The notes below the pieces were generated by a model. That model was given only the letters and a program-made list of their open reading frames with translations, was not told the origin of the DNA and did no database searches. The position numbers were made by a program, and so were the translations under genes. Of a stretch of DNA of 5,947 bases, positions 1-4,316 are shown piece after piece. The DNA is taken from the NCBI GenBank assembly GCA_903918555.1, contig CAIXEV010000150.1, positions 1-5,947 on the forward strand. The letters run 5' to 3'. Source of the stretch: an uncultured bacterium. Lineage in GTDB: Bacteria; Planctomycetota; Phycisphaerae; Phycisphaerales; SM1A02. The first letter of the stretch is position 1. Each line of letters opens with the position of its first letter.

Positions 1-15
1 CGCCGCGCAGCGGCG
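1..15 (-). terminator. GC hairpin downstream of hemW, cut by window edge
   Basis: Bases 1-6 (CGCCGC) and 10-15 (GCGGCG) are perfect inverted arms around a 3-base loop. The hairpin lies about 38 bases beyond the hemW stop in the direction of hemW transcription, where a terminator would be expected. The flank that would carry a U-tract lies outside the window, and short GC palindromes are common by chance in this DNA, so the role is only a possibility. Confidence 0.25.
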
Positions 16-53
16 GTCCCCCCAGCACCGAGGAGAACGACCACAAACCTGCC

Positions 54-1274
54 CTACACGATCTCCGCCAGCACCTCGTTCGCGAGCAACGCGCCGCGGT
101 GCGTGAAGCGCAGGCGACCCGCAGCCGTGCGCTCGAGCAGACCGCCGGCGATCGCGCGCGCGAAGACCGCCGCGCGTCCGGGCTCGAGTTCGACCGCGCG
201 GCGTTCGAGCGTGGCGTCGATTCCCTCCATCAACCGCAGCCCGAGCATCAGCGCCTCGCTCGTGTGGCGCTTCGCGTCGGGCGCCTCGACATCGACGACG
301 GGCTGCGAGTCGTCGCCTGCGCGCGTCAACCAGTCGCCCAGCCTCGGCACGACCTTGAACCGGTGCCCCGCCACGAAGCCGCTCGCGCTCGGGCCGATCG
401 CCCACCACGGCTCGTTGCGCCAGTAGACGAGGTTGTGGCGGCACTCGCGGCCCGCGCGCGCGAAGTTCGAGATCTCGTATTGCACGAACCCGTGCTCCGC
501 CAGCGTCGCGCGCGTCGCGTCGTACATCGCGGCCTCGACCTCGTCGTCGCACGGCTCGAACTCGCCCTTGAGCAGGCGCTTCGTCATCGCGGTGTTCGGC
601 TCGTAGGTGAGCCCGTAGCACGAGAGATGCTCGGGCGACAGCGCGAGCGCCTGCGCGAGGTCCGCGCGCCACTCGTCGAGCGTCTGGCCGGGAACGCCGA
701 AGATGAGATCGAGGTTGAAGTTCGACAGCCCCGCCGCGCGCAGCACCTCGGCCGCACGCACGACATTCGCGGGGTCATGCCAGCGTTCGAGCGTCTTCAA
801 GTGCCTCGGGTCGAAGCTCTGCGCGCCGATCGACACGCGGTTCACGCCGCCGGCCGCAAGCACATCGGCTTTCTCGCGGTCGAGCGTCTCGGGGTTCGCC
901 TCGACGGTCCACTCGACGCCGCGTGCGAGCGGAAGCCGCGCGATCTCGCGGGTCAGCGTGCGCAGTTCGTCGGCCGTGAGCAGCGTCGGCGTGCCGCCGC
1001 CGACGAACACCGTCTCGATCTCGCCCTCGACGCGCGCGAGCGTCCAGTCGATGTCGCGCGCGAGCCGCTCGAGGTACGCCCCGCTGCGGCCCTCGCGGTC
1101 GACGAACGAGTAGAAGTCGCAGTAGTGGCACTTGTGGAAGCAGAACGGGACATGCACATAGAGCCCGCGAACCCGCGCCCGGCCAGCCGGCAGCACGCCG
1201 CCGAGCGGCATCGCCGGAGCAGGCCGAGCCGCCTCGCCATCGTGGAGCCGAAGATCTGCCTTGCCGTGGGCCAT
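54..1274 (-). CDS. hemW: HemW, radical SAM HemN-like heme chaperone (coproporphyrinogen III oxidase-like)
   Basis: This 406-residue protein belongs to the HemN/HemW radical SAM family. The [4Fe-4S]/SAM motif is C45-x3-C49-x2-C52, followed by DFYS. The position that is a fourth cysteine in true HemN is Phe54, which favours HemW. The SAM-binding GGGTPT motif is at 92-97. The heme-linked HNxxYW motif of HemW is at 280-285, and the C-terminal segment has the usual GLRLxEGID pattern. HemW proteins are known to bind heme and deliver it to respiratory enzymes; they lack true oxidase activity, and older annotation calls them oxygen-independent coproporphyrinogen oxidases. The ATG at 1274 was chosen because everything upstream in frame is antisense to the zinc-ribbon gene. 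An ATG at 1211 (residue 22) is the main alternative and gives a length nearer the family norm. Neither start has a Shine-Dalgarno sequence. The gene is divergent from its right-hand neighbour. The family call is firm; the start is less so. Confidence 0.93.
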   Translation of the reverse strand: MAHGKADLRLHDGEAARPAPAMPLGGVLPAGRARVRGLYVHVPFCFHKCHYCDFYSFVDREGRSGAYLERLARDIDWTLARVEGEIETVFVGGGTPTLLTADELRTLTREIARLPLARGVEWTVEANPETLDREKADVLAAGGVNRVSIGAQSFDPRHLKTLERWHDPANVVRAAEVLRAAGLSNFNLDLIFGVPGQTLDEWRADLAQALALSPEHLSCYGLTYEPNTAMTKRLLKGEFEPCDDEVEAAMYDATRATLAEHGFVQYEISNFARAGRECRHNLVYWRNEPWWAIGPSASGFVAGHRFKVVPRLGDWLTRAGDDSQPVVDVEAPDAKRHTSEALMLGLRLMEGIDATLERRAVELEPGRAAVFARAIAGGLLERTAAGRLRFTHRGALLANEVLAEIV

Positions 1275-1281
1275 GGAGGGG

Positions 1282-1287
1282 AGGATA
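1282..1287 (-). promoter_or_regulatory. Possible -10 element of hemW
   Basis: On the minus strand, TATCCT (4 of 6 matches to TATAAT) ends 7 bases before the hemW ATG at 1274. No -35-like hexamer lies 16-18 bases further upstream. If functional, transcription would begin at or next to the start codon, giving a leaderless mRNA. That would agree with the absence of a Shine-Dalgarno sequence. A six-base partial match is weak evidence alone. Confidence 0.25.
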
Positions 1288-1381
1288 GGGGCGCGGCGGG
1301 GTTTCCGATCCGTGGCGCAATTTCCGCCCTTCTCGGGCTTACCCCTCAAGCGCGGGCGCCTGAACACCGATCCCAAACATG

Positions 1382-1400
1382 TAGGGCGTTTCATGCCCTG
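1382..1400 (+). promoter_or_regulatory. Small hairpin just before the zinc-ribbon RBS
   Basis: AGGGC (1383-1387) pairs with GCCCT (1395-1399). G-U pairs at 1382/1400 and 1388/1394 could extend the stem to 7 pairs around a 5-base loop. It ends 2 bases before the Shine-Dalgarno sequence at 1403. It could shape the leader RNA or be a DNA palindrome for a regulator. Nothing in the sequence decides between these, and chance is possible. Confidence 0.25.
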
Positions 1401-1402
1401 AC

Positions 1403-1410
1403 AGAGGAGA
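1403..1410 (+). promoter_or_regulatory. Ribosome binding site of the zinc-ribbon gene
   Basis: AGAGGAGA contains GAGGAG and sits 5 bases before the ATG at 1416. It is the only clear Shine-Dalgarno sequence in front of a gene in this window. It fixes the start of the small gene inside a much longer open frame. Confidence 0.75.
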
Positions 1411-1415
1411 TTGCG

Positions 1416-1622
1416 ATGCCAGCCAACGAAGATGTCGTCCGGATCATGTGTCCGAATCTCGGATGCCAGCGCGTTCTTGCCGTTCCTTCGGCCGCGCGCG
1501 GCAAGGTTGTTCGCTGCCGCGGATGCGGCTCGAACATCCGCATCCCTGCCCTTCGGACGGACGGCGCCGCCGGCCATCCCCCGAGCAACGGCCAGCAGCC
1601 TCCGCAGAAGAAGGCCGGCTGA
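1416..1622 (+). CDS. Small zinc-ribbon protein, 68 aa, planctomycete type
   Basis: The protein has a two-knuckle cysteine pattern: C12-x4-C17 in the first knuckle and C34-x2-C37 in the second. They are separated by a segment with the form LAVPSAARGKVVRCRGCG. This resembles the MJ0042-like / planctomycete zinc-finger pattern CPxC..LxVPxxxxGKxVRCPxCG. Such domains bind one structural zinc, and in many planctomycete proteins they form an N-terminal module ahead of membrane or secreted regions. Here the ribbon is nearly the whole protein. The tail (residues 46-68) is Gly/Pro/Gln-rich with no membrane helix and ends KKAG. The first knuckle has four residues between the cysteines instead of the usual two. 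The gene has a strong RBS and a single-gene layout, is divergent from hemW, and is followed by a strong hairpin. The specific role is unknown; a nucleic-acid or protein-binding adaptor is a guess only. Confidence 0.8.
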   Translation: MPANEDVVRIMCPNLGCQRVLAVPSAARGKVVRCRGCGSNIRIPALRTDGAAGHPPSNGQQPPQKKAG

Positions 1623-1655
1623 GCGCCCGCCCTCGACCCGCACCGTGAACCACCA

Positions 1656-1686
1656 CGCCGCCGCTTTCCCCGAGAGAGCGGCGGCG
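1656..1686 (+). terminator. Strong GC hairpin between the zinc-ribbon gene and purA
   Basis: Arms 1656-1668 and 1674-1686 pair over 13 positions, all Watson-Crick except one G-U (1666/1676), around a 5-base loop (CCCGA). The hairpin starts 33 bases after the zinc-ribbon stop and ends just before a -10-like element for purA. It is followed by a mixed G/T stretch, not a clean U-tract, so it may be an imperfect intrinsic terminator, an mRNA-stabilising 3' end, or a roadblock insulating purA from upstream transcription. Confidence 0.5.
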
Positions 1687-1693
1687 GTTGCGT

Positions 1694-1702
1694 TGGTACA
1701 CT
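1694..1702 (+). promoter_or_regulatory. Extended -10 promoter element for purA
   Basis: TGGTACACT fits the extended -10 form TGnTATAAT: the TG is at 1694-1695 and the hexamer TACACT at 1697-1702 matches 4 of 6 bases. No -35 match exists at the usual spacing, but extended -10 promoters can work without one. The expected transcription start is about 1708-1711, at the in-frame TTG (1709). This suggests a short or absent leader for purA-uppS. Confidence 0.45.
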
Positions 1703-1708
1703 GCGCGC

Positions 1709-3085
1709 TTGAAGCAGGAATCCACCCACAATCGAGTTTCGACCCCTTCGCGGGCCGTCACCCACGCCGCCGTCGTCGGCCTCCAATGGGGCGATGAAGG
1801 CAAGGGCAAGATCGTCGACCTCCTCACGAGCCGCTACGACTGCATCGTGCGCTACAACGGCGGCGCGAACGCGGGTCACACCGTGCAGGTCGGCACCGAG
1901 CGCTACGCGCTCCACCTCATCCCCTCGGGCATCCTCAGCGCCGGCAAGGTGAACATCGTCGGCAACGGCGTGGTCGTCGACCCCGAGAAGCTCCTCGAGG
2001 AGATCGATGGCCTCCGGAAGCGCGGCGTCGCCGTCGGCGCGAACCTTCGCGTCTCCGACCGCGCGCATGTCGTGATGCCCTACCACAAGGACCAGGACGC
2101 AGCGCTCGAGGAGCTCCTCGAGAAGCGCTCCGGCAAGTCGGGCGCCGGCCAGATCGGCACGACCCGTCGCGGCATCGGCCCCGCATACTCGGACAAGGTC
2201 CGCCGATCGACCGCGCTGCGCATGGGCGACCTCCTCGACCACGCGCTGCTCCTCCGCAAGCTCGAGACGATCTGCGGCCTCCGCATGGCCGAACTCGAGG
2301 CGCTCGGCGCGAATGTCACGCCGCTCGTGCCGAAGGAACTGGCGGACAGGTTCGCGGCCGCGGGCGAGAAGCTCCGCCCGCACATCACCGACACCGTCTA
2401 CCTCGTCCACGACGAGATCAAGGCCGGCCGCAGCGTGCTCTTCGAGGGCGCGAACGCGTGCCTCCTCGACATCGACCACGGCACCTTCCCGTATGTGACG
2501 AGCTCGAACTGCTCGACCCTCGGCATCCCCGCGGGCTCCGGCGTGCCGGGCCGCGAGATCGGCAAGGTCTACGGCATCATGAAGGCCTACTCGACGCGCG
2601 TCGGCGGCGGCCCGTTCGTGACCGAGCTCCTCAACGAGACCGGCGAGCGCATCCGCAAGCGTGGCCGCGAGTACGGCACCACCACCGGCCGCCCCCGCCG
2701 CTGCGGCTGGCTCGACCTCGTCGCCGTGAAGTACTCCGTCATGGTCTGCGGCGCCGATGCGATCGCCTGCACGCTGCTCGATGTCCTCTCCGGCTTCGAC
2801 GAACTCAAGATCTGCGTCGGCTACCAGCGCCCGGACGGCACGGTGACCGACCGCTTCGTCCCCGACGCCGAGCGCATGCACGGCTTCACGCCGGTCTACG
2901 AGACCTTCGCGGGATGGCAGCGCGAGCTCACCGACTGCACCGATCGCGATGATCTTCCGCGCGAGGCGCAGGCGTACCTCGGCTTCGTCGAGGACTTCGT
3001 CGGCATTCCCGTCGAACTCGTGAGCGTCGGCCCCGAGCGCAACCAGACCTTCGAGTCGACGCAGCGTTTCGCCAGCGTCCGCTGA
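1709..3085 (+). CDS. purA: Adenylosuccinate synthase (IMP-aspartate ligase)
   Basis: PurA joins IMP and aspartate using GTP to form adenylosuccinate, the first committed step to AMP, in the cytoplasm. Residue numbers are from the TTG at 1709 (458 aa). Family hallmarks in order: QWGDEGKGK at 26-34 with catalytic Asp29; NGGANAGHT ending His56-Thr58, with His57 matching the catalytic His41 of E. coli; GTTRRGIGP at 150-158; EGANACLLDIDHGTFP from 246; then VTSSN, KAYSTRVGGGPF, GRPRRCGW and, near the end, SVGPERNQTF. The usual EGAQGT is EGANAC here, otherwise the core is orthodox. The start is unclear: no in-frame ATG or GTG exists before the conserved core. Candidates are TTG at 1688 and TTG at 1709. 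Both leave an N-terminal tail longer than usual; the family normally begins about six residues before VVGxQWGD, which would fall at a GTC codon (1757). uppS begins 6 bases after the stop, suggesting co-transcription. Confidence 0.95.
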   Translation: MKQESTHNRVSTPSRAVTHAAVVGLQWGDEGKGKIVDLLTSRYDCIVRYNGGANAGHTVQVGTERYALHLIPSGILSAGKVNIVGNGVVVDPEKLLEEIDGLRKRGVAVGANLRVSDRAHVVMPYHKDQDAALEELLEKRSGKSGAGQIGTTRRGIGPAYSDKVRRSTALRMGDLLDHALLLRKLETICGLRMAELEALGANVTPLVPKELADRFAAAGEKLRPHITDTVYLVHDEIKAGRSVLFEGANACLLDIDHGTFPYVTSSNCSTLGIPAGSGVPGREIGKVYGIMKAYSTRVGGGPFVTELLNETGERIRKRGREYGTTTGRPRRCGWLDLVAVKYSVMVCGADAIACTLLDVLSGFDELKICVGYQRPDGTVTDRFVPDAERMHGFTPVYETFAGWQRELTDCTDRDDLPREAQAYLGFVEDFVGIPVELVSVGPERNQTFESTQRFASVR

Positions 3086-3091
3086 ACCGAG

Positions 3092-3922
3092 ATGACCTCG
3101 CCCGACCCCGCCCGTCTGCCGCCCGCGCTTGCAGCGCTGCCGCGCCCGCGGTGGCCGCGTCACATCGCTGTGATCATGGACGGCAACGGCCGCTGGGCGC
3201 AGTCGCGCGGGCTGCCGCGCGCCGCCGGACACCGCGAGGGCGTCGAGACCGTGCGCCGCGTGGTCACCGAGGCTGCGCGCATCGGCCTCGAGGCGATCAC
3301 GCTCTACTCGTTCTCGAGCGAGAACTGGAAGCGCCCCGCCGACGAGGTCGAGGCGCTGATGTTCCTCTGCTGCGAGTTCCTCCGTCAGGAGCGCCCGACG
3401 ATGCTCCGCGAGGGCATCCGCTTCCGCCGCATCGGCCGCCGCGAGGGACTGCCCGCGGAGGTGCTCGCCGAACTCGACGAGACCGAACGCGCGACCGCGC
3501 ACCTGACCGGGCTCACCCTCTGCCTCGCGCTCAACTACGGCTCTCGGACGGAGATCGCCGACGCCGCCCGCGCCCTCGCCCGAGAAGTCGCGGCTGGCAA
3601 GCGTTCCCCCGTGGCGATCGACGAGGCGGCCCTCGCGAGCCACCTCTACACGGCGGGGATCCCCGACCCGGACCTCCTGGTGCGCACGGCGGGCGAGATG
3701 CGGATCTCGAACTACCTGCTCTGGCAGATCTCCTACGCCGAGCTTCATGTGACCGAGGTGCTCTGGCCTGATTTCACCCTTGCGGACTTCCACCGCGCGA
3801 TCCTGGCGTTCGGCGCCCGCGACCGTCGGTTTGGTGGTCTCGGGGGTGTGGTTGGGGGTGTAGTCGGGGGTGCAGTCGGCGCCGGCATCGAGGACGGTTC
3901 CGACGCCAGCCCCCGTGGGTAG
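3092..3922 (+). CDS. uppS: Undecaprenyl diphosphate synthase (cis-isoprenyl transferase)
   Basis: UppS condenses farnesyl diphosphate with isopentenyl diphosphates to make the C55 lipid carrier for peptidoglycan and surface polysaccharides; it acts at the cytoplasmic membrane face. All signature blocks are present: HIAVIMDGNGRWA at 24-36 with catalytic Asp30, AGHREG with His47, YSFSSENWKRP, and R198-TAGEMRISN continuing to LLWQISYAEL, then LWPDF. RDRRFGG (to residue 249) is where many family members end. This 276-residue form continues with a 27-residue tail of GGVV, GGVV, GGAV repeats and then an acidic end, encoded by a 12-base tandem repeat. The ATG at 3092 lies 6 bases after the purA stop with only a weak CGAG before it, so translation is probably coupled. 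In many bacteria the next gene is cdsA; here it is not. Confidence 0.95.
   Translation: MTSPDPARLPPALAALPRPRWPRHIAVIMDGNGRWAQSRGLPRAAGHREGVETVRRVVTEAARIGLEAITLYSFSSENWKRPADEVEALMFLCCEFLRQERPTMLREGIRFRRIGRREGLPAEVLAELDETERATAHLTGLTLCLALNYGSRTEIADAARALAREVAAGKRSPVAIDEAALASHLYTAGIPDPDLLVRTAGEMRISNYLLWQISYAELHVTEVLWPDFTLADFHRAILAFGARDRRFGGLGGVVGGVVGGAVGAGIEDGSDASPRG
3842..3877 (+). repeat. 12-base tandem repeat, three copies, inside the 3' end of uppS
   Basis: Three consecutive 12-base units (3842-3853, 3854-3865, 3866-3877) each begin with GGGGGTG and end GTT or GTC. A more diverged G/T-rich stretch lies just before them (about 3830-3841). The period is four codons, so copy-number change would keep the reading frame. 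The units encode GGVV, GGVV, GGAV. The three G5 runs on the coding strand give some potential for G-quadruplex-like structure, though a fourth long G run is missing. Confidence 0.85.
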
Positions 3923-3923
3923 C

Positions 3924-3938
3924 GGCGAATCGTTCGCC
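3924..3938 (+). terminator. Weak hairpin right after the uppS stop
   Basis: GGCGAA (3924-3929) and TTCGCC (3933-3938) form a perfect 6-base-pair stem with a 3-base loop, beginning 2 bases after the uppS TAG. C-rich sequence follows instead of a U-tract, so it does not fit an intrinsic terminator well. It could stabilise the 3' end of the purA-uppS mRNA. Confidence 0.3.
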
Positions 3939-4240
3939 CCCCAATCCGACACCCAATTGGACACCTCGGGCCCGCGGACGAATCCGCCGAAATCCCGCCC
4001 CGACGCGCGCTTGGCTTGCATTGTGGCGCGGAGCGGGATGATGCGACTTCGTGCGGTTTCGGCGGGCGGTGCGACCGTCTCCGACTTCGAGGGAACTTCG
4101 CGGACTCGTCCAACGAAAGTATGGGCGAACCGCGACCGAACTCGGATCGTGCGTATCTCGGGAATGGATCGATCAGACGCAGGGCTTCCTGTGCCTGGTC
4201 GGCGGCGTTGACTGCGTCCAGAAACCAGTGTGTTTCGGGA

Positions 4241-4259
4241 CCGCGCAGGGGCTGCGCGG
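4241..4259 (+). other. Hairpin in the leader of the secreted-protein gene
   Basis: CCGCGCA (4241-4247) pairs perfectly with TGCGCGG (4253-4259) around a GGGGC loop. It lies 57 bases upstream of the start codon at 4317 and so may be in the 5' leader. No U-tract follows. The role is unknown; it could be an RNA structure, a protein-binding palindrome or chance. Confidence 0.3.
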
Positions 4260-4287
4260 AGCACGCCGTGTCCAGAGAAGTTGACCG

Positions 4288-4306
4288 AGCGAGAACAAGC
4301 GAGAAG
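4288..4306 (+). promoter_or_regulatory. Purine-rich leader with a possible RBS
   Basis: AGCGAGAA occurs twice ten bases apart (4288-4295 and 4298-4305). GAGAAG (4301-4306) lies 10 bases before the ATG at 4317 and is the best available, though poor, Shine-Dalgarno candidate. It favours the start at 4317 over the in-frame ATG at 4329, which has no purine-rich sequence at the right distance. Confidence 0.35.
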
Positions 4307-4316
4307 ACGAGCACCG

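Larger units (their letters stand above)
3923..4316. other. Non-coding interval between uppS and the secreted-protein gene
   Basis: I find no convincing gene in these 394 bases: the short open frames have no family motifs, no good ribosome site and mostly arginine-rich antisense-like composition. The stretch holds small inverted repeats (3924-3938, 3974-3987, 4241-4259), the palindrome CCAATTGG (3952-3959), and a -35-like TTGACT (4208-4213) without a good -10 at 16-18 bases. A purine-rich leader leads into the next gene. The promoter of the downstream gene should be in here, but I cannot place it. Confidence 0.6.

Noticed and set aside
54..1274. True oxygen-independent coproporphyrinogen oxidase (HemN)
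   Set aside because: The fourth cysteine of the HemN motif C-x3-C-x2-C-x-C is Phe here and the HNxxYW motif is present, both pointing to HemW.
99..1415. Long plus-strand open frame running antisense to hemW and into the zinc-ribbon gene in the same frame
   Set aside because: It is very Arg-rich, has no family motif, and mirrors the strongly conserved hemW on the other strand. GC-rich codon use keeps the antisense frame open. The true gene in that frame begins at the RBS-backed ATG at 1416.
1275..1643. In-frame upstream extension of hemW by 123 codons
   Set aside because: It would overlap the zinc-ribbon gene on the other strand and adds no conserved sequence; HemW is normally about 380-400 residues, which the start at 1274 or 1211 already provides.
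3974..3987. GCGGA/TCCGC hairpin as an uppS terminator
   Set aside because: It is only five base pairs with no U-tract; such short palindromes are expected by chance in GC-rich DNA.
4051..4284. 77-codon plus-strand open frame in the non-coding interval
   Set aside because: No recognisable motif, no ribosome site in front, and an overlap with the predicted leader and hairpin of the next gene. A real small protein cannot be excluded but is not supported.
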